A stretch of 64,000 nt of DNA, from contig JBAKBP010003096.1 of assembly GCA_037953745.1 (NCBI GenBank), positions 96,807 through 160,806 on the forward strand. The letters are read 5' to 3'. The first letter of the stretch is position 1. Each line of letters begins with the position of its first letter. This stretch comes from Lithodes maja (taxonomy: Eukaryota > Arthropoda > Malacostraca > Decapoda > Lithodidae). The position numbers and the translations under genes were made by a program. Positions 33,768 to 45,159 of this stretch are shown piece by piece. The notes under the pieces were generated by a model. It was not told where the DNA came from and ran no database searches. It saw only the letters and a list, made by a program, of their open reading frames with translations.

Positions 33768-35340
33768 CTGGAAGGCACAGGTGAAGGTTAACCAGAGGAG
33801 TAAGGAGTTTGGAAACCTTAGTATCAAACATGAGGCTGACTCGCTCCTCCCCTTATTTAGTTTCAATAGGGAAGGGGAGAGTGAGCGACGTATGGTGTCA
33901 ATTCCAAGCAGGACAGTAGTATCAATATAATTATTAATATATGTCTGTTATTGTCTTATACCCTTCGTCAGTCCAAATAACGTTTTCATAACCAATTTCG
34001 ACCATATAGAGAGTTGATACGCGTTTCTCATGGCTCAGGCTGATTCTACTCATGCAGATCTGGTCTTTATGAATAGGCATTTGCTACTTGTAAATGCCAT
34101 ACTCAAATGAGTAGAATTATCATGAAAATCAATAAGCAACGTATATCAGCTCTCTGGACTGTAGATATTGGATGCAAAAGCACAATTATGGATATAGTGC
34201 TCCAATATAAAAACACGTGTTTTTGTTGAACCACAACAACTGAAGCAATAAAATTATTTTCTTAGTCTGTCTGATTTGTTCTTCATTTGTTCTTCATAGA
34301 TGCTACGTGTCCTTCTTGGAAATGACGTGAACTGTGCCCTGCTGAATATTATGGTTCATGGTGTGGTTTGAGGAAAGTATGTGCATCTTTAGTAGGCAAA
34401 GAGGATAAGAGAAAAACAAGACTGAAATTGACATGCGTTAAATTCAAGTACTTTTAATTATATTGTAAAGAGGAAAATAATGTTTTATATACAATAATAC
34501 ATAAAGTTTCAATGCATTATATATAGATAGTAATTAGTATTAGCTTACCTTGTTAATTATATTAAGCGATACATGAACTTTTAAATTGGTGTAGAGTGAC
34601 TGCGTTTTCAGTAATATAATTATTTACGGTGCATTAAAAAACGAGAATACGGTATTAGAGGGAAGAAAGGTTTAGAAGCCCTTTTATATTCAATATATAC
34701 AATATTTCTTGAAAACAGTCATTTTCAACTCGGATGCAGTGCCCTTTAGGCGTAATATGCATAATACAAAACAAAGATATATGGAAATGTATCTGGAATA
34801 ATAATACACTACTTAGCCCCATTATTGTGTTAATCTAATCTCAAGAGTAAGTGTTGTCACTTGATGCCAGCTGTACTGGGAGTTCGTATGGAGAACATCC
34901 ATCATTCAAGGCAATGTTACCAAGTTCTTGGAACGTAATACTAGAAATGCAAATATAACATATGGAAGATGACACAAGTCTACCAAATAATAGGATTGTG
35001 TAGGAAAATGGCTTTACCTGAAGGCTGTTAGAGTGAGAGTTGGGGAAAAGGTAAAATATTGTACTTCGCTGTATATGAAGTGATCGGGAAAGATGTGATG
35101 ATAGAATTTGCCAAGGCAAACGTATTGGAAAATTATTGTAAGGTATTGTCTACTCTTGTCTCGGTTGAAAATCACTGCTTCAAGTTATATAGAGTAATAT
35201 GTGTTTGCAGGGAAAGCGGTATTACGAAGCGTTGATTTACACGGCGACGAGGAGCTTAATGGTTGTTTATTGGTGTTTAGTGAGGAGGTGTCCGACAGGC
35301 AGCACTCACAGCCAGGCAGTGTGTGGGTGTGTGTGTATGT

Positions 35341-35381
<41 letters not shown>

Positions 35382-35540
35382 AGAAAGAGTAAATGTAAGT
35401 AAGAGAGACTATAAGCATAAGAATTAAGAATATATGTATAAAGTGTAGCAAGTGGAATATTGTAGCATATAATGTACAGAAGGACAGTTTGAGGTGTTTA
35501 TAATATTAAATCATGACGTGTTTACAGAGGTCTTGTGTAC
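33768..35540. other. Intron sequence
   Basis: Contains a GT/GA microsatellite block (about 35327-35376). No exon with matching phase was found. Confidence 0.5.
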
Positions 35541-35657
35541 CTGTGACTTATATCTGGTATCCTCGAAAGCGGTGGCGGCACAGCCCGTCTCCAGCGCTGC
35601 CTCCCAGGGGCTCTTCACCAGTGTCAGGCTAGACTCTCTCCCCTTCAGAAACTGTTC
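35541..35657 (-). CDS. Synaptopodin-2-like gene, 117-nt exon
   Basis: Acceptor CCTTCTGCAG and donor GTACAC bound 39 codons in phase 0. They read EQFLKGRESSLTLVKSPWEA then ALETGCAATAFEDTRYKSQ. The SPWEAAL block resembles proline-tryptophan motifs found in synaptopodin-family proteins, which supports the gene call. It follows on in frame from the 200-nt exon. Confidence 0.85.
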
Positions 35658-37048
35658 CTGCAGAAGGCACCACCAAGGGAGCTCTCATTCTCTGATTTGA
35701 TCACTTTCTCTCACCGATTGACTGACGATCTTCGCTCACTAAGCTCTTGTGAAAGCTGACCTACCTCGCTGATACTCTATGGAAACTGACCTGTCTCGCT
35801 GAATCTGTACAATGTATACTTTGATTGCTGACCTTCTCTCCCTAGTTTGATCTTTAACAAATATTCCCTGATGAACCCTATTGATTCTATCTTCTAAGCT
35901 CTAGCTATAGTTGACATTTCTTGCTAATTCCTTTCTTTATTATTATCTGTACTCTAGCATCAGCGGTGATAAATTTGCTTATGTAGAATAAGTACTCCAG
36001 TAAGTAACATGTTAATCTGCTTATGTAGAATAAGTACTCCAGTAAGTAACATGTTAATCTTGTTTACAATTGCTCTCATTTTCCCAACGACAAACACCAA
36101 AATCTTCATTTTACAGCCATAATAATCGAAGTAGCCACCACCTTTCCTCTCATCAAACCTACCGTATATAATATATAGTTTTAAATCGGTGACCATCTTC
36201 AGATAATTATACTGTCAACGAGTAATAGTAAGGTTGACTAAATAAATCTCTGCATCAGTGTTATGGCTTTACTCGTATTGCACTTTATTAATGTCTGCTA
36301 TATTCTTATCATGTGTAAGTATTATAGATATACGTGAACAATTCTCACAATAGCTAAATCGAGTGAGGTAAGTGTGAGATACTATGTTCTCATTAATTGA
36401 TTCTTTATGCTGTGATATCACTTAATGGCCTAACTTCTTAGTCACCTTTCCTATTGCATCACCACACATTCGATCGTAAACACCACAACCTGCATGCTCA
36501 GTCATCATTGTAGGCTTTAATCACGCTAATCAATAATCATCATCACAATCACCAATACAATTAAGCAGCAAATATCACATTCACCATCATTTTAACTACC
36601 CCCAACTTCAGCACCACATTTAGCATCACGTCCTGGCAAAATATGCACACATACGCATCAAAACACCTTCTACCCAAACCATTCCAACATCCTCACCTCC
36701 ACCACTATTACCTTCATATTCACCCTAAGCCCCAAAACAACACTACACCCTAAATCAACTCCCCTCACACTCTGAACAATTATTGATCACTGCACACAAT
36801 CACATTAACTTACAACCACCATGATGCCCATAAGGACAACTAGGCCTATACCCACCACATTTAGACCAAACACACAATCATAACTATATTTATCTATATT
36901 TATCTAACACCACTATACTGCTTTCAATTCGCCAACGTTGCAACAAGCACCACTACCACACTCACCACTACCAAATTCACTACAGCGACATACACCTCAC
37001 ACTCATCACTAATTCACATCATGACAACCCCATCATTCACCACCACCA
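35658..37048. other. Intron sequence with a 42-bp tandem duplication
   Basis: A 42-base unit (GCTTATGTAGAATAAGTACT...) is present twice at 35977-36060. From 36450 on the plus strand becomes rich in CA/CAC/ATCA simple sequence. No exon seen. Confidence 0.7.
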
Positions 37049-37056
37049 CCACAACA

Positions 37057-37944
37057 CAGACATGGGCATGATTATGATTATTAATCAAAACAATCATAAT
37101 CAAAGGCTGTGATTACATAATCATAATCAAATCACAATCAAAAGTTAAGCAACAGGTATAATCATAATCAAATCACAATCAAAAGTTAAGCAACAGGTAT
37201 AATCATAATCAAATCATAATCAAAAGTTAAGCAACAGGTATAATCATAATCAAATCATAATCAAATATGAAGCTGCAGCTTTAATCAAAATCAAATCATA
37301 ATCATATGTTTCTTCATAATAATCAATGATTAAAATGTGATTATTGTGATTATTTCATTGTATTTTCCATGTAGCAATTCTATTTCTCCTAAATAAATTA
37401 GCCAATTTCATATATATATGTTCCAGGTCCAAGCATGTTTGCAAAGCAGGACACTAACTAACATGTTTGTACATGTTTGTCTCCCTTGATATATCAGTCA
37501 AATAGGCCTACACACAATGCATATAGTTTTTTTTATAACAATAGTTTGTAAGTGATTTAAATACAGTGTAGTTATTTATATTACTCAAATATAAAGAAGC
37601 AAAATACACCAATTAGATGTGGTTTCCTTTAAGCTAGTGTCAATTGCAATAAAATACACTGTTGACTAATGTATAACTGAACAAAAAAATTACCTTAATA
37701 ATAATCATTACTGTGTACAAATAATCACAATAAAATGTGATTATAATCATAATCTAATAATAATCAAGCAATAATAGAAAACATCTAATCATAATCAAAA
37801 ATACGTAAAGCGAAATAATCATAATCAAATCATAATCATAAAAAGGAAAAAACGAGTAATCATAATCTAATCATAATCAAAAATTATTCCGATGATAATC
37901 AATATCAAATCATAATCATTTTTTTATAATCATGCCCATGTCTG
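37057..37944. mobile_element. hAT-like non-autonomous element filled with AATCAT repeats
   Basis: Terminal inverted repeats CAGACATGGGCATGATTAT are flanked by perfect 8-base duplications CCACAACA (37049-37056 and 37945-37952). An 8-base duplication and a CAG start are typical of hAT elements. Nearly the whole interior is built of AATCATAATCAAA-type repeats, including a 41-base unit repeated three to four times at 37117-37260. No coding region. A related unoccupied target is present at about 38207-38235. Confidence 0.85.
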
Positions 37945-37952
37945 CCACAACA

Positions 37953-38048
37953 ACACCACCCTATAGCTACTACCATGATCTGTTTCCTTTTCTACATCTC
38001 TTGTTGCTTCCTGGTGGTGAGGATGTGGTAGAGGAGTGGTGCTGAAGA
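37953..38048 (-). pseudogene. Decayed duplicate of the end of the 200-nt exon
   Basis: The sequence aligns with 38228-38345: ACCATGATCTGTTTCC... against ACCATGATCTGTTCCT..., then TTGCTTCCTGGTGGTGAGG against CTGCTTCTTGGTGGTAAGG. On the minus strand it reads TTRKQQEM, a stop, KRKQIM and then GTAGTA, mirroring the donor of the real exon. It is a relic of a tandem duplication of exon end plus intron flank and should not be spliced productively. Confidence 0.8.
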
Positions 38049-38257
38049 ACCACCCACCACACACACTCCCCTCGAGAGAACCCACCACATTCATAACAAT
38101 ATCACCCACTCTACAACACTCATTATCATAGCAACACTCATTACTACCGCAACAACCCCACCACCACCACATTAACCACTGACCACCACCACCACCACAC
38201 CCATCACTCATCACCACCACCACAACAACACCACCCTCTCCACCCTACAGCTCCTAC

Positions 38258-38457
38258 CATGATCTGTTCCTGCTGTTTGTTTCTCTCCATCTCCTGCTGC
38301 TTCTTGGTGGTAAGGGTACTGCTGGAGGATGAGGTAGAGCTGCTGAAAGACTGCTGCTGCGTCACTATGTTTGTCTGCTGCACCGCCTTCTGCACCGTCG
38401 TCTCGTCCACGATAAACTTGTCCATCCGCTTCTTGCGCTTGGCGAATAGCTCAGCCC
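38258..38457 (-). CDS. Synaptopodin-2-like gene, 200-nt exon
   Basis: Acceptor CCTTCCCCAG; its first two bases complete Gly with the G left by the upstream exon. The peptide GAELFAKRKKRMDKFIVDE then follows, and TTVQKAVQQTNIVTQQQ, a Ser-rich run and TTKKQQEMERNKQQEQIM before the donor GTAGGA. The GAELFAKR..RM.K..VD motif is the best family marker in the gene: vertebrate synaptopodin-2 (myopodin) carries a closely similar stretch. Synaptopodin-2 bundles actin and binds alpha-actinin and filamin at the Z-disc, so a muscle role is likely. The Gln/Lys-rich end may form a coiled coil. Confidence 0.9.
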
Positions 38458-39120
38458 CTGGGGAAGGATTGGTTGTCTTAGTACTATGCTCGTAACTATT
38501 ATCAGCATTATTTGTTTGGGAAATCACAGTATTCATTATCATCATTATAATTTGTATCATAATTGCCATTTTCTTAATCATAATTATTATCAGTAGCATT
38601 ATCACTGACACATTCATCCTATTCCTTTGTACCTTGCCACAATTGTTTATTTCGGATTGGCAAGATTGTGTGTACTACATTATGGATATGAGTCCAAATA
38701 TATAGGGTTGTTTTTCACCCTTTATTATTGTTACTGAAGACAGTTGATTACTTACAAACAAGCTCTTAAGACTTAGCAAAGCAGTGTTTGTTTGTAGTAG
38801 CTATACAGATTGGAAGCATCCCAATTATCTCTGTTTTTGGTAGAGCTTCTCTTTCAACCATTCAGATTGCTATTATAAATTCTCCATCCGTCTTGCAAAC
38901 GCATCGGATTTTGAATTTTCCAAACGTTTTGATATTGGTGTCTCCAGCCATTTTTTGATTCACGAACAAAACTTCATACTGTCATGATTTGCCATATCAC
39001 ATTTGTTTGACAAATGGTATCATGAACGTCTGCTGTGCTACATCAACTCTCTTTCTCTGTACCAAACCTCTGTAATATACTGTACTTGATGATGGGACTG
39101 TGAAGTACACTTGACTGCGA
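38458..39120. other. Intron sequence
   Basis: ATT/ATC-rich up to 38620, otherwise nothing recognised. Confidence 0.5.
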
Positions 39121-39129
39121 TTGACATAT

Positions 39130-40133
39130 TACTTACATAAATCTTACACAATACACAAATCTTACACAACACACAAATCTCACACAATACACACATTTTA
39201 CACAACACACAAATCTCACACAATACACAAATCTTACACAATACACAAATCTCGCACATTACACAAATATTACACAACACACAAATCTCACACAATACAC
39301 AAATCTTACACAACACACAAATCTCGCACAGTACACAATCTTACACAACACACAAATCTCACACAATACACAAATCTTACACAACACACAAATCTCGCAC
39401 AGTACACAAACCTTACACAACACACAAATCTCACACAACACACAAATCTTACACAACACACAAATCTCGCACAGTACACAAATCTCGCACAGTACACAAA
39501 TCTTACACAACACACAAATATCACACAACACACATATCTTACACAACACACAAATATCACACAACACACAAATCTTATACAACACACAAATATCACACAA
39601 CACACAAATCTTACACAACACACAAATCTCGCACAGTACACACATCTTACACAACACACAGATATCACACAACACACAAATCTTACACAACACACAAATC
39701 TCGCACAGTACACAAATCTCGCACAACACACAAATATCACACAACACACAAATCTTACACAACACACAAATCTCGCACAGTACACAAATCTCGCACAACA
39801 CACAAATATCACACAACACACAAATCTTACACAACACACAAATCTCGCACAACACACAAATATCACACAACACACAAATCTTACACAACACACACATCTC
39901 GCACAACACACAAATATCACACAACACACATATCTTACACAACACACAAATCTCGCACAACACACAAATATCACACAACACACAAATCTTACACAACACA
40001 CAAATCTTACACAACACACAAATCTCGCACAACACACAAATATCACACAACACACAAATCTCGCACAGTACACAAATCTCGCACAACACACAAATCTTAC
40101 ACAACACACAATCTTACACAACACACAAATCTT
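39130..40133. repeat. 18-bp minisatellite (about 55 units), left part
   Basis: Units such as ACACAAATCTTACACAAC and ACACAAATCTCGCACAGT alternate for 1 kb. As 18 is a multiple of three, several frames stay open on both strands and yield repetitive reading frames (TNLTQH; CVLCEI) that are not genes. The array continues at 43322-43464 beyond a LINE insertion. Confidence 0.95.
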
Positions 40134-40144
40134 ATACAGTAGAT

Positions 40145-40607
40145 TTGGGCTCCTCCGACCATAAACTTATCTCTGTCACCTGTCCTATCTCTCCAGTACA
40201 GCCACCCGATCCTCCTAGCCGGCGGCGCTTGTGGCACTTTGGCGCTGCCGACTGGGAGGCTCTTCGGCAGTACTTCTTTGATTTCCCATGGAATGATTTC
40301 TGCTTCCATAGCCGAGGACCCTCGGAGAGTGCTGAACGCATTACCGAGGTAATCCTATCGGGCATGGAAGCATACATTCCATTCTCTTTCTCTCAGACTA
40401 ATGCTAAAAAATCTTGATTTACTCACGCCTGTTCTACTGCTGTCCGCAATAAGGAGGAAGCATTCAAACGGTACCGACGCCTTAAAACTCAAGACTCTCA
40501 TTCTTCATATGTTTCTGCCCGGAATCAAGCCAAATCTGTTCTTCGACTTGCCAAACACTCTTTCATCAATAATAAATGCACTGAACTATCCAACTCTCGC
40601 TCTTTTC
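40145..40607 (+). pseudogene. LINE endonuclease end and linker fragment
   Basis: Reads SSDHKLISVTCPISPVQPP, the end of an AP-type endonuclease. After a frameshift near 40415 it reads a basic linker (ACSTAVRNKEEAFKRYRR) found before the RT in CR1/jockey-group LINEs. The upstream two-thirds of the endonuclease is absent. Confidence 0.75.
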
Positions 40608-41455
40608 TGGCGAGCAAATTGAGAATGTGAATACTCTGCGTTTGTTAGGAGTTACTCTTGATCCCAAACTTACTTTTGAAAAGCATATTCGTTCTTTCTC
40701 CTCTTCCATTTCCCCCAAAATTGGTCTGCTTCGCAAGGTTTATAAAACATTTGCTTGTGACGCCACAGTTATCAAGTCTTTTTATGCTTTTATTTTGCCA
40801 CATTTCGAGTACTGCTCACCTGTCTGGTTGTCAGCAGCTGACTGCCATCTCAAGTTGCTTGACAGGTCGCTAAATTCCATCAGTTTTATTCTACCTAATT
40901 TGTCTCTTGATCTGTGTCATCGACGTAAAGTTGGTGCCCTTAGTCTTTTATTTAAAGTTTTTAACAACCCTCAGCATCCCTTACATGGGGTTCTGCCTGG
41001 GCCCTATGTCCGGGCTCGTGCAACTAGATTCACAAGCAATCTTAATTATCTTGCCATGAGCCGTGTTAATTTTTCTACTACACAGTTTTCACGGTGTTTT
41101 GTGCCGGCCATGGTTGACTTGTGGAATAAGTTGCCAAATGAGCTAGTCAATTCAGTTAATATCTCCATTTTTAAGTCTAGAGTTAATGCTTTTTTGCAGC
41201 ATTAATTCTAATTTTTAAACTTATTTTATTCTATTTTATTGTATTATATTTAAGCTTGATATCCTCCACTGCATAATATGTTATCTGTGTTTAATATGTG
41301 TATATGTACAGTACAGTATACAGTGTATGTTTTTATTTTTTCCTAAGTTGCCATAGTCTCTCTCCAGTGCCTCCGGGTGTTTTGTGTGGATTGATCTTGA
41401 TGGTGTTTCTGCACCCTGGTTGGAGACTTCGGCATCTCATATAATAATAATAATA
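40608..41455 (+). mobile_element. Second LINE 3' fragment nested in the first
   Basis: Carries the C-terminal part of an RT (LLGVTLDPKLTFEKHIRS near 40640, WNKLPNELVNSVNISIFKSR near 41125), stop at 41205, a short AT-rich 3' UTR and an ATA simple-repeat tail at 41440-41455. The surrounding LINE resumes directly after it with SSQAFWHLAKNLSNNF. Confidence 0.8.
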
Positions 41456-43223
41456 ATAATCTTCCCAAGCTTTCTGGCATCTAGCCAAAAACCTCTCCAA
41501 CAATTTCTCTTCCTCGTCTTTCCCTCCCCTTTCCCACTCTGATGGCACAACCATCACTTCTTCCTCTGACAAAGCTAAACTCTTCGCTCAAACTTTTGCT
41601 AGAAACTCCACCTTGGATGATTCCGGTGCTATTCCTCCCTCTCCGCCCTCCTCTCTCTTACTTATGCCTAATATCCTAATCTCTTCTAAAGATGTACTTT
41701 CTACCCTCTCTGGGCTTAACACTAATAAGGCGTACGGTCCGGACGGTGTTCCTCCTGTTGTTCTCAAAAACTGTGCTTCCGTGCTGACTCCCTGCCTAGG
41801 CAAACTCTTTCGTCTCTGTCTATCCTCTAACGTCTTCCCTTCATGCTGGAAGTTTGCTCACATTCAACCTGTCCCAAAGAAGGGTGACCGCTCTCAACCC
41901 TCCAACTATCGTCCAATTGCTCTTATCTCTTGTCTTTCTAAAGTTTTTGAAACTATTCTTGCTTCCAAATTTCTTAAGCATTTCTCTTCTCATAATCTGC
42001 TCTCAGATCGCCAGTATGGCTTCCTTAAGGGTCGCTCTACTGGTGATCTTCTTTCATATCTTACTAACTCTTGGTCATCCTCCTTTCGGGACTTCGGTGA
42101 GACTTTTTCTATTGCACTAGACATATCGAAAGCCTTCGATAGAGTCTGGCATAAATCTTTAATTTCTAAACTACCCTCCTTCGGTTTCTATCCCTCCATC
42201 TATGCCTTTGTCTCTAATTTCCTTTCCGGCCGTTCCATAGCTGCGGTTGTGGACGGCCATTGTTCACTTCCTCACCCTATAAACTCCGGTGTTCCTCAGG
42301 GCTCTGTCCTATCTCCTATTCTCTTTCTAATTTTTATAAATGATCTCCTTAACTGTACCTTAATTCCCATCCATTCATACGCAGACGACTCAACCTTACA
42401 CTACTCCATTAGTTTTTCAGAACGCCCCAGCCAGCAATCCCTCAACGACAAACGTAATGAAGCCATAGAACTCTTAAATTCTGATCTAAATACTATTTCC
42501 AATTGGGGCAGAGAAAACCTTGTTAACTTTAATGCTTCCAAAACCCAATTTCTCCATCTATCTACCCGTCAGGATCTCCCAGCGGACTATCCCTTATTCT
42601 TCAACAATACAAAAATCAACCCTTCATCTTCTCTCAATATTCTTGGTGTCTCTTTTTCTTCTGCTCTCATTTGGAAGGACCATATTACCAGTCTTGCTAA
42701 GGCAGCCTCCCAGAAGCTGGGTGTGCTCAACCGCCTTAGGGGGTTCTTTTCCCCTGCACAGCTTCTTGCTCTGTACAGGGGCATAGTGCGCCCTTGTATT
42801 GAGTATTGTTCACATGTGTGGGGAGGTTCCTCTCAAATCGCTCTCCTAGACAAAGTTGAAAGGAAGGCCTTTCGTATCATTAACTCCCGTCCACTCACCA
42901 ACTCTCTGCAATCTCTCTCTCTCCGCCGCAATGTTGCATCTCTCTCGCTATTCTATCACTACTATAATAATCAGTGTTCCTCAGAGCTATCCCAGTGCAT
43001 ACCACCTCCTTTACGTAGGGCACGTGGTACCCGTCTTGCAACTCAATCCCACCCCTACTCTGTGCAACTCTCCAACCCAAGAGTGAAACGTTACTCTCAA
43101 ACTTTCTTCTACTCAACAGCTGAGCTCTGGAACTCTCTCCCAGAATCAGTCTTTCCCTCTTCCTATGACTTAAATTGCTTCAAACTCCGTGTGTCCAGGC
43201 ATTTTGGCTCGAACGTCCCTTGA
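41456..43223 (+). pseudogene. LINE reverse transcriptase (536-codon open part)
   Basis: From 41613 the frame is open to the stop at 43221-43223. It holds the RT motifs in order: NTNKAYGPDGVPP, PVPKKGDRSQPSNYRPIAL, LDISKAFDRVWH, SGVPQGSVLSPILF, SYADDSTLHY, and the C-terminal block ending ESVFPSSYDLNCFKLRVSRH. All three catalytic Asp are present. It is a CR1/jockey-group RT that copies LINE RNA at nicked DNA. The element as a whole is defective because its 5' part is missing and another LINE fragment interrupts it. Confidence 0.85.
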
Positions 43224-43321
43224 TTTTGGCCCTGTCACTCTTTCAACTATGGGGGAGGCACTCGCTATAGGCAGTTATGCCTTTTGCCTCCCTCAATCAC
43301 ATAGAAAAAAAAAATACAGTA

Positions 43322-43464
43322 CACAAATCTCGCACAATACACAAGTCTTACACAACACACAAATCTCACACAACACACAAATCTTCCACAACACATATCT
43401 CTCACATCTTGCACAACACACAAATCTCACACAATACACACATCTTACACAACATATAAATCTT
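43322..43464. repeat. 18-bp minisatellite, right part
   Basis: Same units as 39130-40133 (ACACAAATCTCACACAAC), separated by the LINE. It stops only ~45 bases from the next exon. Confidence 0.95.
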
Positions 43465-43475
43465 AACTACTGTAC

Positions 43476-43509
43476 TGTTACCTGCCACTTACCCATGTAT
43501 GCGACTTAC
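43476..43509 (-). promoter_or_regulatory. Cluster of three 5' splice-site-like sequences
   Basis: Reading out of the 151-nt exon on the minus strand, GTAAGT occurs at 43509-43504 and again at 43492-43487, and GTAAC near 43481. The first keeps the frame with the next exon; use of the others would add 17 or 28 bases and break it. Confidence 0.5.
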
Positions 43510-43660
43510 CCTTTCCGGTGGGACTCTGGACCTCGGTGACTAATTTGTTGACATCGGGACTGGTGGGCACAGCGGTGTCCATCAGGTTCTGGTAGTGTTG
43601 TTGGACCGCCTGGAAGTCCTGCACGCCCTTGGGGTTCATCAGCAGCTTCATGGCCGGCTT
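43510..43660 (-). CDS. Synaptopodin-2-like gene, 151-nt exon
   Basis: Acceptor CTCCTACAG, phase 0, 50 codons plus one base (G), donor GTAAGT. It reads KPAMKLLMNPKGVQDFQAVQ, then QHYQNLMDTAVPTSPDVNKL and VTEVQSPTGK. Joined to the next exon it gives GKGAELFAKR. The helix-prone KPAMKLL...FQAVQQHYQNLM segment is GC-rich and clearly coding against its AT-rich flanks. The start of this exon is repeated imperfectly twice just upstream. Confidence 0.9.
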
Positions 43661-43850
43661 CTGTAGGAGTAGAAGCCGGGGGTGAGGCAGGCTATGCTAG
43701 GTGTTCAAGTTTTCAGTAGCTTCATGGTGAGCTTCTGAAGGGGTAGAGGTCGCTGATGTGATAGGCTTTGCAGGGTGTTCAAGATTAATGGTAAACTTCT
43801 GAACGAGTAGAGGATGAGGGTAAGAGAGGCTATGCATGGTGTTCAAATCT
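43643..43850 (-). repeat. Imperfect triplication of the exon start and its acceptor
   Basis: The block GGCTTCTGTAGGAGTAGAAG...GGTGTTCAAG recurs with starts near 43657, 43731 and 43795. Copies 2 and 3 keep an acceptor-like CTTCAG and GTTCAG followed by AAGCTCACCATGAAG and AAGTTTACC, echoing the true exon start. Confidence 0.8.
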
Positions 43851-45114
43851 ATATTTGTTGAGAATACAGTTGGTGAATAATCTGTATTTTTCCGTTGTTG
43901 GCGTGCTGAACAGAAATTCAAAAAATCGTTCATTTAAAATAGTTTATTTGAATTGTCATATATTCATGTATCTTCAAATAAATGTTCTGTTGGAGTATCT
44001 AGGAATAACTAGTAGTTATTGAAGAATCTCTTATAACAATGAGGACTGGAATGCTTATGTTACGCTAATATATTTTCTATTCGTTGAGTTGAAGCTTTAG
44101 TAAGGAACGTGGATCGCTCTCTTGTCTATGTTATGTTGTTACCGAGTCTTTTTTCTAATTCACTAAGGAAAAATCTAGCACCAGAATTAACGCATTAAAA
44201 GCATATAAACTAAATTGGAGCTATTGGTTAAACAAATGATGGATCAAATTCTAGAGTACTATCTAAACTATCACTGTGACTTATTCCTGATCCTGCAGGA
44301 CTTTGAGTATCTTGTAATTGCGTTCTAACTACAATTTCCCTTGTTTTGTAGTCTTCTAAGGTGTTGTTTGTTAGACATTAGATATAGCGTTATAGGGGGA
44401 GACCCGCCACCATTTTCAACACATGTCTATTTTGTGAAGAGTCCAATATGCCATTTAATGTAGATTTCACTTGCAAATTTGTAATGATTTGATTTGAAAA
44501 ACATTGAACTACCAAGTATTCACAGAAATACTTAAACATAGGTATCTGCAGATGGATATAATGTATGTTTAATTTTGTTTTTCTTTTTTATTTTGCGTGA
44601 TTCTTTGCACACGAAATTGTTCAGCATTAATAAAGATATTTAATATAGATACCCCGAGCTCAGTAGGCATAAAGAACTGCATCACAAGTTAGATAACAGG
44701 TTAGAATATCTTCGCATTTTCTTTAAAGGCGGATTCATTCAAGTGTACATTCTGGCAACTTTCAATCGACCTCTTTCTTTCTGGCACAATTTCAAGGCTC
44801 TTTTTGATACGCTTCTTGGAACAACTCTGATGTTGATTTTATACAATGTGAAAATGAACATTTAATTGTAACAAAACATTGTACACAATCATAAACAGTG
44901 TTTAATCGTGTATGTGTTCTAATTTTAATAAATATACCGAAGAACACTGTTTATGTGTACCCTATATGTTAAATGTAAAACGTTTATAGTAAAGTTAGCC
45001 GAACACTTAAAACACTTTAATTCAGAAGCTTCCAGACGAAAATTGCCGAGAAAGATGCCAGAATAACCGTTGTATGATCCTGCCTTGATGGTAACACACA
45101 AACAAGCCACTTAC
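43851..45114. other. AT-rich intron sequence
   Basis: No exon or repeat recognised. Confidence 0.5.
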
Positions 45115-45159
45115 CGTGTCATCGTGGATCTGAGGGGGCATAGAGGCAGGACGTGGAAC
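45115..45159 (-). CDS. Synaptopodin-2-like gene, 45-nt exon
   Basis: Acceptor CTCACCCACTAG and donor GTAAGT bound 45 bases reading VPRPASMPPQIHDDT in phase 0. Pro-rich. Phase fits the 151-nt exon that follows. Next to it upstream is a ~16-kb repeat-filled intron. Confidence 0.75.

Larger units (their letters stand above)
40142..43313 (+). mobile_element. APE-type LINE inserted in the minisatellite, 5'-truncated
   Basis: Flanked by ATACAGTA at 40134-40141 and 43314-43321, a target duplication. It ends in an A-run after CACATAG. The 5' end is inside the endonuclease (SSDHKLISVT is the usual SDH end motif), followed by linker, RT and C-terminal region. At about 40608-41455 the tail of another LINE interrupts the linker. 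Confidence 0.9.

Noticed and set aside
36960..38250. Protein-coding potential of CAC/ATC-rich DNA
   Set aside because: Low-complexity DNA with no sustained frame outside the 200-nt exon; the 97-codon frame at 37930-38223 crosses the decayed exon copy.
39121..40164. Long open frames on both strands (up to 347 codons)
   Set aside because: They are translations of an 18-bp tandem array (a multiple of three), with six-residue periodicity in several frames; no start context or conserved domain.
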